From Sphingobacterium sp. JB170 (GTDB lineage: Bacteria > Bacteroidota > Bacteroidia > Sphingobacteriales > Sphingobacteriaceae), in assembly GCF_900163865.1 (NCBI RefSeq), contig NZ_FUKU01000025.1, positions 1 to 51,779 of the forward strand: a DNA stretch of 51,779 bases, given 5' to 3'. The first letter of the stretch is position 1. Each line of letters opens with the position of its first letter. The translations under genes and the position numbers were made by a program. Below the pieces are notes generated by a model that made no database searches, was not told the DNA's origin, and worked only from the letters and a program-made list of their open reading frames with translations. This document shows, piece by piece, positions 22,841 to 32,451 of this stretch.

Positions 22841-24770
22841 TCGTCATACAGCCCGACGGGGTTGTTCCCCGTCTGTCCGAAGCTACTTCTTAATTTCATA
22901 TAACTAACCGCGTTTTGGTCTTTGAAGAAATCTTCTTCAGAGATGATCCATCCTGCAGAGACCCCAGGGAAAAATCCCCACCGGGTCTCCTTAGCAAACA
23001 ATGAGGAGCCATTATACCGGAAGGTTCCCATTAGCAGGTAGCAATCTTTGTAGCTATAGTTTACCCGCCCAAAATAGCCTATGAGCACTTGCCGCCATTT
23101 GTCACTATCGGCATCCGTTTTATTAGGTCGGGCCGATAGAGAGGGAACTTTGTCGGAGCTGGCACCATTTACGGCAGCAGAAAATTCGGAGAAATCGGTC
23201 TGCTGGTAGGAAGATCCGAGCATAGCCGTCAAATCGTGATGCTCCCTAAAAGATTTGTGATAGTCCAAAAGGCCATCAAATTTCAGCCGATCTAACTGTC
23301 CGTTACTTTGCTTGGTGGTTCGCAGTCCACTAAACTCGTGTGCTTTTTCAAAATAGCTGTAGTTGGTGGTGTGCGAAAAATTAGATACAACGACCTGTGC
23401 TTTTAAATCCTCAAGCAGCTGGTAATCTAAGCCCCCCGATAGCGAGAGCCGCTTATCTTTGTTCTGGATATCACGCGTGTAATCCCACCAAACGGGATTT
23501 GGCGACGTAGCATTGTACCCCGGGGTGGGCCTGCCATCAGGATAGTATACCAATTGTGTGGGCGGAGTTGCAAGGCCCCGCGCAATTACATTCATTTGAT
23601 TTTCAAACGCCGATGACAACGTATTTGAAAAATCGAACATGGTGTTTAAGGTCAGTTTAAACCGGCTGTAATCTGTTCCAAGTGCTACGCCATTATCGTC
23701 TGTATATCCGGCACTTCCAGCGTATCTTGCAGTCTCACTATCGCCGTCGAGTCCAACATAATAATTTTGCCACGCAGCATTTCTAAACAGTAGCGACTGG
23801 TAATCGTTGTCTTGAAAAATAATGGTCCTTGAGGGATCGAGGGGATCCTGCGTGCTGGAATATCCCGCAGGAACGGACTCCCCCGCTTCTAGGTACCGAG
23901 AGGAGTATATTGAACTGGCATCGTTTCCACTACTAGCAGAATAGCCGGAATTGAAATTGTATTCAGGGCTCACAGCAACAGCTGGTCTGACGATTGAAAT
24001 ATAGTCCCTTGCATTCATGAAGTCGATGGTAGGCTCTGGGCTCTGAAGGCATAGTTAGCATCAAAGGTTATCCTTCCGGATGACGATTTTTTACCATTTT
24101 TTGTTGTACTTAGTACCACGCCGTTGGATGCGCGGGAACCATAAATAGCTGTCGATGCCGCATCCTTAAGCACTTCGATCGATTCAACATCGTTTGGGTT
24201 CACGCCAGAGAAGGAGCGCTCGACCCCATCTACTAAAACTAGTGGATCATTGGTTTTATTGATTGAGGAACCTCCACGAATCCGAAATACGGCATCCGCT
24301 CCAGGAGAGTTGTTGGATTGGTAAACCCGCGCGCCGGCTATTTTACCTCGTAGACCTTCACCGATCGTGCTTATTGGGATGTCTTGTATCGCTTTGCCGT
24401 CTACTTTCGAGATAGCTGTTGTCAGCGTCTTTCGACTTTGCGTACCATAACCGACGACAACAACTGCATCAATATTTGATTCGGCGGTTTTAAGCACGAT
24501 TTCTAAACTTTTCTGGGGAGAATTCACTGGATATTTTAAAGTAGCATATCCGATGTTGCTGACCAGCAAGGTTACGGGCAATGATTCTACCTCTAATTCA
24601 AATTCCCCTTGATCGTCTGAACTTGTTTGGACTGTTTTTTCTTTAACTCCGATAGTAACGCCATTAATTGGTTGACTCCTCTGGTCAGCGATTTGTCCAC
24701 CAAGCTTGACTTGTGCAAAAATAGGTAGCAGAAAAGAGCAGCTTAGCGGGCTGATTAACATCGTTTTCAT
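22828..24770 (-). pseudogene. SusC-type receptor of the sialic acid locus: frameshifted and 3'-truncated
   Basis: The first part (from the ATG at 24770, MKTMLISPLSCSFLLPIFAQ) is a signal peptide, regulatory domain and plug (VVVVGYGTQSRKTLTTAIS, DPLVLVDGVERSF, TAIYGSRASNGVVLSTTKNG). Its frame ends at a TGA at 24015. The same protein continues in another frame from IDFMNARDYISIVRPAVAV; the shift is explained by one lost base near 24045, where TTCCAG expected for Phe-Gln reads TTCAG. The second part then runs to LRSSFGQTGNNPVGLYDDLV and stops at 22828, losing roughly the last 400 residues of the barrel. There it meets sialidase sequence. A start at 24818 is unlikely because it overlaps the promoter. 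Confidence 0.9.
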
Positions 24771-24815
24771 AACAAATGAGTTTATAGTGATTAGTCTATA
24801 TGTATGACAATACAA

Positions 24816-24845
24816 CAAATATAGAGGAAAGTTTTAGAAATCAAA
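24816..24845 (-). promoter_or_regulatory. Promoter of the sialic acid operon
   Basis: On the minus strand TTTG (24845-24842) is followed after 18 nt by TATATTTG (24823-24816), a near-ideal Bacteroidota -33/-7 pair. The first base of transcript should lie near 24809, about 40 bases before the ATG at 24770. It appears intact although the first gene it drives is dead. Confidence 0.7.
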
Positions 24846-25113
24846 GTGTCTTTGGTAAAATATTGAATATCAATAGCTCTGAAATTTCTTGAAATTTGAT
24901 TTAGCGTTATGGGGATTTCTTAACTGTACTGCGATAATGTGCGGTGTTTTGTTACAAACAAATATCGAATAATCTCTACAAAATTATTCTTACCCGGGCC
25001 TTGGAAACGTTTGCATGAGTCGTACGGACAATTTTAAACACAGTTAATATAAATTTAACTTGCATATGAAATATTGTTCGAGTACTTTTGTTACTCAATC
25101 CTATTATCCAATC

Positions 25114-25650
25114 ATGTTAGATGCATTAATAACATCGAAGACAAGACTTAAGCTGCTGATCAAATTTTTTGTATCAGCAAGTAACACTGGATATTTACGT
25201 GGGATCGCGGAGGAATTTGACGAATCAACCAATAGTATAAGAAAAGAATTAAACCAGCTTACAGAAGCTGGATTTTTAGAAAAGAAGCAGGATCAGAAGA
25301 AAGTGGTTTATAGAGCGAATATTGACCACCCATTATTTTCTCCTGTTCAAAAATTGATTCATTCTTTTCTTGGGATTGATAAAGTTGTTGAACAGGTGCT
25401 TGAACGGGCGGGCGATGTCAAGCAAGTTATTCTAATTGGTCCTTATGCGCAAGGTTTGGAATCGAGCAAAGTAGATATAGTTGTACAAGGAGATGCTTTA
25501 GATAAAGAATATTTAAAGCAGCTTGCAGAGAAAACATCAAAAATTATTAATAAAAAAATTTCGATGCAGTTTGGAAATGAAGTAAGTGGCGCTCATATCG
25601 TAGTTTATCAAAAACAATTGTCTGTAAAAGAAGTTAGGCCACGTCGATAA
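25114..25650 (+). CDS. Winged-helix regulator fused to a nucleotidyltransferase-like domain
   Basis: Likely transcription regulator at the head of the polysaccharide cluster. I prefer the ATG at 25114 (MLDALITSKTRLKLLIKFFV) over one at 25060. Residues 1-75 form an ArsR-like winged helix (LRGIAEEFDESTNSIRKELN, QLTEAGFLEKK with wing KKVVYRAN). The rest resembles a small MNT-type nucleotidyltransferase (VKQVILIGPYAQGLESSKVD followed by IVV), but the canonical GS and DxD residues are degraded (GPYAQG in place of GSxARG). It may bind a nucleotide sugar or simply be a regulatory relic of that fold. Proteins of this layout are often found at the start of Bacteroidota capsule loci. Confidence 0.7.
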   Translation: MLDALITSKTRLKLLIKFFVSASNTGYLRGIAEEFDESTNSIRKELNQLTEAGFLEKKQDQKKVVYRANIDHPLFSPVQKLIHSFLGIDKVVEQVLERAGDVKQVILIGPYAQGLESSKVDIVVQGDALDKEYLKQLAEKTSKIINKKISMQFGNEVSGAHIVVYQKQLSVKEVRPRR

Positions 25651-25798
25651 GATATGGCATATTTATTGTGTTAAGCGGACTGGACGAGTAGGAATTTGCA
25701 TTTCATTTTGAAATTTTTAAACGGAGTATACGCGAAGTAAAGTTTATTAAATTTATTAGAACGAGGATACAGGAATTGCACTAATTCGGTAAAAAAGT

Positions 25799-26275
25799 AT
25801 GAAAGAAGAGGTAGTAAAAAAGAAAAGAGATTACAATCCGGGTCCCCGAGTCGGAATTACTTTTTCGACGTTTGACTTGCTCCATGCTGGACACATAATG
25901 ATGTTGGCTGAAGCAAAACGTCAGTGTGATTATTTGATTTGTGGGTTACAAATGGATCCAACGCTTGACAGGCCTGAAAAGAATCCTCCTACACAGACTG
26001 TCGTGGAGCGCTATATTCAACTTCGAGGATGCCAGTACGTTGACGAAATTGTGCCATATTCTACTGAGAGAGATCTTGAAGATATATTAAAATCTTTTAA
26101 ATTGGACGTGAGAATTGTCGGAGATGAGTATAAAGATAAGAATTTTACAGGTCGTGAATATTGCGAAAAAAAAGGGATTGAATTGTATTTCAACAGTCGC
26201 GATCATCGATTTTCAAGTTCGGGGTTGCGAAGGATTGTTGCGGAAAAAGAAGCGGAGAAGAATGGGAAAAAATAA
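25799..26275 (+). CDS. Cytidylyltransferase-family protein (TagD/RfaE-C type)
   Basis: Small cytoplasmic nucleotidyltransferase of the HIGH superfamily. The N-terminal TFSTFDLLHAGHIMMLAEAK (about 22-41) carries the HxGH motif as HAGH, and the C-terminal FSSSGLRRIV stands in for the second signature ISTSxxR. Length 158 is close to glycerol-3-phosphate cytidylyltransferases. In polysaccharide loci such enzymes make CDP-glycerol or similar donors, but close homologues in Bacteroidota are often of unknown substrate. It begins the plus-strand run of biosynthetic genes after a 148-base gap and is followed by the dehydrogenases. Confidence 0.8.
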   Translation: MKEEVVKKKRDYNPGPRVGITFSTFDLLHAGHIMMLAEAKRQCDYLICGLQMDPTLDRPEKNPPTQTVVERYIQLRGCQYVDEIVPYSTERDLEDILKSFKLDVRIVGDEYKDKNFTGREYCEKKGIELYFNSRDHRFSSSGLRRIVAEKEAEKNGKK

Positions 26276-26357
26276 TTTTGTGTTGAGATTAAATTTTTGA
26301 AAAAGTAATAAATCGAATATAAAATAGAGGATTTTGTCCTCGTGATAAATTTAAAAA

Positions 26358-27644
26358 ATGAAAAAAATCGCTATCATCGGTCAAGGGTACGTTGGTCTAC
26401 CACTAGCAATAGAATTTTCACTCCATTTTCCTGTTATTGGATTTGATATAAATCAAGAACGTGTAAATGAGTTAAACGCCGGAAAGGATCGGACGCTTGA
26501 AGCTGATCTAGAAAAGTTGAAAAAGGGACTTAAACTTGCCGAAGAAACCAATTTTGAAAAAGGCTATAAAAGCTCACACTCACTAGACGAGCTCGGGGCG
26601 GCGCAGATTTATATTGTTACAGTGCCAACCCCCATAGATCGATATAATTCACCCGATCTTATTCCACTTTTAAAGGCATCAGAAATGTTGGGTAAAGTAA
26701 TTTCTCCAGGAGACATTGTTATATATGAGTCAACCGTTTTCCCGGGGTGTACCGAGGAGGACTGCGTTCCTATACTTGAACGTTTTTCAGGTTTAAAATT
26801 AAATCAGGACTTCTTTGTGGGGTATTCCCCAGAAAGGATAGTCCCGGGAGACAAAGTTAATACGTTAACAACAATTAAAAAAGTTACCTCCGGCTCTACG
26901 GTTGAAATAGCAGAGGAGATCGATCTACTTTATAAAACCATAATTAAGGCAGGCACACATAAGGCCCCAAACATTAAGGTAGCGGAAGCCTCTAAAGCTA
27001 TTGAAAACGCACAACGCGACGTTAATATCTCATTTGTAAATGAACTCGCTTTAATTTTCGATAGAGTAGGAATCGATACGAATGATGTGTTAGAAGCTGC
27101 CGGTACGAAGTTCAATTTTTTGAAGTATAAACCCGGTTTGGTTGGAGGGCATTGTATCTCTGTGGATCCATATTACCTAGCCCATAAAGCGACACAATTA
27201 GGATATCACCCAAATGTGATTCTATCTGGTCGTCGCGTCAATGACTCTGTGGCAGAGTTTATTGCTTCGAAAGTTATTAAGCTTATGATCAAAAAGGATA
27301 TCGTTGTGAGTAATGCTAATGCTTTAATATTAGGGGTCACTTTTAAAGAAAATTGTCCAGATGTTCGAAATACTAAAGTAGTTGATGTCTATAGGGAATT
27401 GAATGAGTATGGGGTAGCAGTAGATATATACGATCCATGGGCAGATATAGAAGAAGTAAAGCACGAATATAACGTAGATATTTTGTCGGCGTTGGAGTCA
27501 GGAAAAACGTATGATGCAATTGTTTTAGCTGTATCCCATACTGAATTCTTAACTATGGATTTAGCACGCTTGAGGAATGAAAAATCAGTAGTATTCGACA
27601 TAAAAGCTTGTTTGGATCGAAATCTAGTTGATGCTCGTTTGTAA
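26358..27644 (+). CDS. UDP-N-acetylhexosamine 6-dehydrogenase (TviB/WecC-type)
   Basis: Makes a UDP-N-acetylhexosaminuronate by four-electron oxidation with NAD. The Rossmann motif is IIGQGYVGLPLA (6-17), the central motif SPERIVPG is at 157-164, and the catalytic Cys is C266 in GLVGGHCISVDPYYL. Length 428 is normal. The GLVGGHCIxVDPYYL form is typical of TviB/WbpO and WecC enzymes, not of UDP-glucose dehydrogenase, which follows as a separate gene. With the WecB-like gene at 42134 the likely product is UDP-ManNAcA; UDP-GlcNAcA or UDP-GalNAcA are alternatives. Confidence 0.9.
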   Translation: MKKIAIIGQGYVGLPLAIEFSLHFPVIGFDINQERVNELNAGKDRTLEADLEKLKKGLKLAEETNFEKGYKSSHSLDELGAAQIYIVTVPTPIDRYNSPDLIPLLKASEMLGKVISPGDIVIYESTVFPGCTEEDCVPILERFSGLKLNQDFFVGYSPERIVPGDKVNTLTTIKKVTSGSTVEIAEEIDLLYKTIIKAGTHKAPNIKVAEASKAIENAQRDVNISFVNELALIFDRVGIDTNDVLEAAGTKFNFLKYKPGLVGGHCISVDPYYLAHKATQLGYHPNVILSGRRVNDSVAEFIASKVIKLMIKKDIVVSNANALILGVTFKENCPDVRNTKVVDVYRELNEYGVAVDIYDPWADIEEVKHEYNVDILSALESGKTYDAIVLAVSHTEFLTMDLARLRNEKSVVFDIKACLDRNLVDARL

Positions 27645-27653
27645 TTTATAGAG

Positions 27654-29036
27654 ATGAGAGAAATAACAAAAATAACTTGTATTGGCGCTGGATACGTCGG
27701 TGGGCCGACGATGTCGGTAATTGCGCATAAGAATCCAAATATTAAAATTACAGTCGTAGATTTAAATAGCGCACGAATAGCAGCATGGAATGACGAGAAT
27801 TTAGCTAATCTTCCCGTCTATGAACCGGGTCTTGATGAAATTGTTCGAGATGCACGTCATCGGAACTTGTTTTTTGACACTGATGTTGAAAGGGCAATTG
27901 ACGAAGCTGATATGATTTTTATTTCGGTTAATACTCCTACGAAGACATACGGAAAGGGAAAAGGCCAGGCCGCTGATCTTAAATATATTGAATTGTGTGC
28001 GCGCCAGATCGCAGCTGTCGCCAAAGACGACAAAATTGTCGTAGAAAAATCTACGTTACCTGTCCGTACAGCTGCCGCTCTTAAGAATATTCTTGATAAT
28101 ACAGGTAATGGAGTTAATTTTCATGTGTTATCGAACCCTGAATTTCTCGCGGAAGGTACAGCAGTATCAGACTTATTAAACCCTGATCGTGTGTTAATTG
28201 GAGGGGATGACGAAGTCGCTATTGAAGCTTTGGTTAAGATTTATAGGAGTTGGGTTCCGGAAGAACGAATTCTTACTACCAATATATGGTCCTCTGAACT
28301 GTCTAAATTAGTCGCTAATGCTTTTTTGGCCCAAAGAGTGTCGAGTATAAATGCTATTTCAGAATTATGTGAAGTAACAGGGGCCAATGTAGATGAGGTT
28401 TCGAGAGCCATTGGATATGATTCACGTATTGGTTCGAAATTTTTGAAGGCTTCTGTCGGATTTGGCGGTTCGTGTTTTCAGAAAGATATATTGAATTTAG
28501 TATATATCGCCAGAACGTACAATTTGCATACTGTTGCAGATTATTGGGAGCAGGTTATTTTGATGAACGATCATCAGAAATCTCGATTTGCAGAAAAAAT
28601 TATCCAGACAATGTATAATACTGTTAACGGGAAGCGAATCGCATTTTTGGGATGGGCATTTAAAAAAGATACTAATGATACACGAGAATCAGCAGCTATA
28701 TATGTAGCAGACTATCTAATGGATGAAGAAGCTCAGGTGGTTGTTTATGATCCAAAAGTTAGTGATAATCAAATTTATAGTGATCTCGTTTCACTTGGTA
28801 CTCGTTCTCTTGAAGAAATTAAGCGTTTGGTTACCATCGTAAACGACCCGTATGACGCGGTGGGTGACGCTCATGCGGTTGCTATATTGACAGAATGGGA
28901 CGAGTTTAAAACTTATAATTGGAATAAAATTAAAGGAGAAATGAAAAAGCCTGCTTTTGTTTTTGATGGACGGAAATTGTTGAATAATATTGAAATGAAC
29001 AAATTAGGGTTCGAATATTATGCAATTGGCGAGTAA
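27654..29036 (+). CDS. ugd: UDP-glucose 6-dehydrogenase
   Basis: Oxidises UDP-glucose to UDP-glucuronate. This is the longer, animal-like type (460 residues): [20 protein letters not shown] at the start, the [20 protein letters not shown] loop (93-112), [12 protein letters not shown] (159-170), and catalytic C274 in [11 protein letters not shown]. The C-terminal domain ends with VFDGRKLL. It starts 9 bases after the previous dehydrogenase. Having both enzymes side by side implies two different uronic acids in the polymer. Confidence 0.93.
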   Translation: MREITKITCIGAGYVGGPTMSVIAHKNPNIKITVVDLNSARIAAWNDENLANLPVYEPGLDEIVRDARHRNLFFDTDVERAIDEADMIFISVNTPTKTYGKGKGQAADLKYIELCARQIAAVAKDDKIVVEKSTLPVRTAAALKNILDNTGNGVNFHVLSNPEFLAEGTAVSDLLNPDRVLIGGDDEVAIEALVKIYRSWVPEERILTTNIWSSELSKLVANAFLAQRVSSINAISELCEVTGANVDEVSRAIGYDSRIGSKFLKASVGFGGSCFQKDILNLVYIARTYNLHTVADYWEQVILMNDHQKSRFAEKIIQTMYNTVNGKRIAFLGWAFKKDTNDTRESAAIYVADYLMDEEAQVVVYDPKVSDNQIYSDLVSLGTRSLEEIKRLVTIVNDPYDAVGDAHAVAILTEWDEFKTYNWNKIKGEMKKPAFVFDGRKLLNNIEMNKLGFEYYAIGE

Positions 29037-29047
29037 TCTTATATTAA

Positions 29048-30097
29048 ATGAGTAAAAATATAGTTATCACAGGAGGAGCTGGTTTTATCGGCTCACATGT
29101 TGTTCGCGAGTTTGTATTGAAATATCCCGATTATCATATTATCAATATAGACACTCTGACTTATGCGGGAAATTTAGCAAACCTTAATGATGTAGAAAAT
29201 CATCCTAATTACAGTTTTGTAAAGGCAGACATTACGGAAGCAGATACTGTTTTAAAGATCTTCAAGCAATATATGCCGGATGGGGTTATCCATTTAGCCG
29301 CAGAATCACATGTTGATCGGTCAATATCCGACCCTATTCTGTTTGTCATGACAAACGTGATTGGAACAGTAAATTTGTTGAACGCTAGTCGAGAGATTTG
29401 GAAAGATGATTTTGGTGGAAAGCGTTTTCATCATGTTTCTACTGACGAGGTTTATGGTACACTTGGGGAAACAGGATTTTTCACAGAGCATACGGCTTAT
29501 GATCCACATTCGCCATATTCAGCATCAAAAGCTTCATCGGATCATTTTGTCAGAGCCTATCATGATACTTATGGGCTACCGATCGTTTTGACAAATTGTT
29601 CCAATAACTATGGACCAAATCATTTTCCTGAAAAATTGATCCCTCTTTGTATTCACAATATTTTAAATGACAAACCTCTGCCTATCTATGGGAACGGGAA
29701 ATTCACGAGAGATTGGTTATATGTAATTGACCATGCTAGAGCAATCGATCTAGTGTTTCATGAAGGGACAGATGGTGAAGCATATAACGTTGGTGGATTT
29801 AATGAATGGAAGAATATCGATTTGGTTAAGGAACTCTGTCGTCAGATGGATACGAAATTAGGTCGTTTAAACGGAACGTCAGCTCAGTTAATAACCTTTG
29901 TAGGGGACCGCCCAGGTCACGATCTGCGCTATGCGATAGATGCCACCAAAATTAATAAAGAGTTAGGGTATAATCCATCGGTTACATTTGAAGAAGGACT
30001 TTCTATTACAATTGATTGGTACTTGTCAAACGAAGGATGGTTAAATGATGTCACCTCAGGAGATTATCAGAATTATTATCGAAATCAATATCAATAA
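29048..30097 (+). CDS. rmlB: dTDP-glucose 4,6-dehydratase
   Basis: Converts dTDP-glucose to dTDP-4-keto-6-deoxyglucose. The extended SDR motifs are present: GGAGFIGSH (9-17) for NAD, HVSTDEVYG with the catalytic Asp-Glu pair, and YSASKASSDH with the YxxxK pair. NNYGPNHFPEKLIP and GKFTRDWLYV are typical of RmlB. Length 349 is right. It stands 11 bases after ugd and before rmlA. No rmlC or rmlD is in the window, so the keto sugar should feed the aminotransferase route and not rhamnose. Confidence 0.95.
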   Translation: MSKNIVITGGAGFIGSHVVREFVLKYPDYHIINIDTLTYAGNLANLNDVENHPNYSFVKADITEADTVLKIFKQYMPDGVIHLAAESHVDRSISDPILFVMTNVIGTVNLLNASREIWKDDFGGKRFHHVSTDEVYGTLGETGFFTEHTAYDPHSPYSASKASSDHFVRAYHDTYGLPIVLTNCSNNYGPNHFPEKLIPLCIHNILNDKPLPIYGNGKFTRDWLYVIDHARAIDLVFHEGTDGEAYNVGGFNEWKNIDLVKELCRQMDTKLGRLNGTSAQLITFVGDRPGHDLRYAIDATKINKELGYNPSVTFEEGLSITIDWYLSNEGWLNDVTSGDYQNYYRNQYQ

Positions 30098-30118
30098 ACA
30101 TCATAAATTAAGGTATAA

Positions 30119-30997
30119 ATGAAAGGAATTATTTTAGCTGGCGGATCAGGAACACGCCTCCATCCACTCACAATAGCGGTTTCAAAGCAACTTTTGCCCG
30201 TATATGATAAGCCGATGATTTATTACCCACTTTCGGTATTGATGCTGGCAGGGATTCGCGATATCTTAATTATTTCGACGCCATATGATTTGCCTAATTT
30301 TGAAAAACTGTTTGGGGACGGGAGTCAATTTGGTATTCGATTGACCTACGCAGAACAACCCAATCCAGATGGGTTAGCACAAGCTTTTATTATAGGAGAA
30401 GATTTCATCGGGACAGATGACGTATGCTTGATCCTGGGTGATAATATTTTCTACGGAGCAGGTTTTCAAAAGGTACTACGAGACTCTGTAAAGGTTGTCG
30501 AAGAACAAGATAGTGCTGTGATTTTCGGATATTATGTAGATGACCCTGAGAGGTATGGCGTTGCAGAATTTGATGCTGACGGGAATGTGACAAGTATCGA
30601 AGAGAAGCCTATTCAACCGAAATCAAACTATGCTGTAGTTGGTTTGTATTTTTATCCAAATTCGGTGGTGAACGAAGCCAAAAAAGTGAAACCGTCGCAC
30701 CGGGGAGAGTTGGAGATAACCAGTATAAATCAGCGATATTTATGTGAATCCAATTTAAAGGTGAAGACTCTTAGCCGAGGATTTGCTTGGCTTGATACCG
30801 GGACCCATGAATCATTAACTGAAGCAACAGAATTTGTTAAAGCATTGGAAAAGAGAACTGGGTTAAAAATTGCTTGTTTAGAGGAGATTTCGATGCTTTA
30901 TAAATGGATTAATTCGGCCGATTTAGCTTTGCAAGTAAGAGATTTAAAAGGAGATTATTTTTCCTATATTAAGAAGCAAGTACTTAGAATTAGTTAG
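30119..30997 (+). CDS. rmlA: Glucose-1-phosphate thymidylyltransferase
   Basis: Joins dTTP and glucose-1-phosphate to dTDP-glucose, feeding RmlB. The nucleotide-binding signature [11 protein letters not shown] follows the start, and [20 protein letters not shown] and LGDNIFYG are the usual RmlA motifs; the C-terminal part [13 protein letters not shown] is also conserved. Length 292 is standard. It comes after rmlB with a 21-base gap. Confidence 0.95.
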   Translation: MKGIILAGGSGTRLHPLTIAVSKQLLPVYDKPMIYYPLSVLMLAGIRDILIISTPYDLPNFEKLFGDGSQFGIRLTYAEQPNPDGLAQAFIIGEDFIGTDDVCLILGDNIFYGAGFQKVLRDSVKVVEEQDSAVIFGYYVDDPERYGVAEFDADGNVTSIEEKPIQPKSNYAVVGLYFYPNSVVNEAKKVKPSHRGELEITSINQRYLCESNLKVKTLSRGFAWLDTGTHESLTEATEFVKALEKRTGLKIACLEEISMLYKWINSADLALQVRDLKGDYFSYIKKQVLRIS

Positions 30998-31005
30998 TTT
31001 TTTAC

Positions 31006-32451
31006 ATGTCACTAAAAAGGAAAACTCTTTCCGGTCTTGTATGGACGATCGCGGATACCTTTATACTAAGGGGCTTGTCGTTCATCTCTACTATTATTTT
31101 AGCACGATGGTTAGGGCCTGCTGAATTTGGATTGATTGGTATGATTTCAGTATTTGTTGCTATCGGTACTACAATAATGGATAGTGGTATGTCAGCATCA
31201 CTTATTCGTAAAAGAGATGCTAATAGCGAAGACTATTCAACGGTCTTTTTTCTGAATCTTGGATTGAGCTTGGTGTTTTATATTATTATTTTTTTCCTAG
31301 CTCCGTTAATATCGAGCTTCTATAATCAACCTGTTTTAACTGGCTTAATTCGAGTATATGGACTAAGTTTTATAATTGCAGCTTTTTCTGCCGTTCAGCT
31401 GGCAATTTTGAATTCTCGAATGGAGTTTAAAAGGATAATGAAACAAAATATGCCAGGAACGATTGTGGGGGTGTCGGTGGGTATTTCATTGGGTTATTTA
31501 GGTAATGGTGTATGGTCAATTGTGTTTATGTATTTATCAACACAATGTGTCCAATCTATAATATTATGGTTGAGATCAGACTGGAAACCCTCTTTAGATT
31601 TTTCAAAAAGATCAGCGAAATTTCATTTTGGATTTGGTTATAAATTAATGCTCTCAGGATTACTCACAACCGTGTATCAAAATATTTATAATATTATCAT
31701 CGGTAAATTTTACTCGGCACGACAATTGGGTTTTTTTGAAAGATCGAAAGCGTTTAATGATTATCCAGTAAATATTTTGACGGGTGTAATGACGAAAGTT
31801 ACTTATCCGCTTTTATCAAGTATACAAGGGGACACGAATAGAATTTCTCTAGTATACAGAAAGATAATGCGTCTGGCATTCTTTATCACTTGTCCACTTA
31901 TGTTTTGTGCGGCTGCGATTGCCCATCCTTTGTTTCAATTTGCATTGGGAGATGAATGGCTCTCTGCAGTTCCATATTTTCAGATTCTGTGTTTATCAAG
32001 TATATTCTACCCTATCCATGCGTTTAATTTAAATGTTTTTAAAGTTTATGGAAGAAGTGAGATGTTTTTAAAGTTAGAAGTCATTAAGAAATCTATTATT
32101 ACTGTTGGTTTGTTTGTCGGATTTCAATTTGGAATTATGGGATTGGTCTGGAGTAGTGTAATTTGTAATTATTTAGCTTTATTCATAAATACCTATTATA
32201 GTTCCGAAATGATTAATTATAATAGTAAGCAACAATTTTATGATATGTTGCCTACATTTCTGTCTGCAGGAATTATGTTTTTTGTTACGTCTTTTATAAT
32301 TAATCATATACATGGGATTGCTTCTATTTACCTTGTTGGTGTTGGTGGTTTTGTCAGTTTGGCGACATACTTAAGCCTTAATTTTATCATTAAATCAACG
32401 CCGCTATATTATTGTTTAGATCTCCTTAAAAGTAAAAAATTGAAGATATGA
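31006..32451 (+). CDS. Wzx-type polysaccharide flippase (MOP family, WzxC-like)
   Basis: Inner-membrane protein that flips the lipid-linked repeat unit to the periplasm. It has about 12-14 hydrophobic helices over 481 residues. The N-terminus (RKTLSGLVWTIADTFILRGL, then FISTIILARWLGPAEFGLIG) is typical of the WzxC/polysaccharide synthase group. It starts 8 bases after rmlA and overlaps the aminotransferase start by 4 bp (ATGA). Confidence 0.9.
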   Translation: MSLKRKTLSGLVWTIADTFILRGLSFISTIILARWLGPAEFGLIGMISVFVAIGTTIMDSGMSASLIRKRDANSEDYSTVFFLNLGLSLVFYIIIFFLAPLISSFYNQPVLTGLIRVYGLSFIIAAFSAVQLAILNSRMEFKRIMKQNMPGTIVGVSVGISLGYLGNGVWSIVFMYLSTQCVQSIILWLRSDWKPSLDFSKRSAKFHFGFGYKLMLSGLLTTVYQNIYNIIIGKFYSARQLGFFERSKAFNDYPVNILTGVMTKVTYPLLSSIQGDTNRISLVYRKIMRLAFFITCPLMFCAAAIAHPLFQFALGDEWLSAVPYFQILCLSSIFYPIHAFNLNVFKVYGRSEMFLKLEVIKKSIITVGLFVGFQFGIMGLVWSSVICNYLALFINTYYSSEMINYNSKQQFYDMLPTFLSAGIMFFVTSFIINHIHGIASIYLVGVGGFVSLATYLSLNFIIKSTPLYYCLDLLKSKKLKI

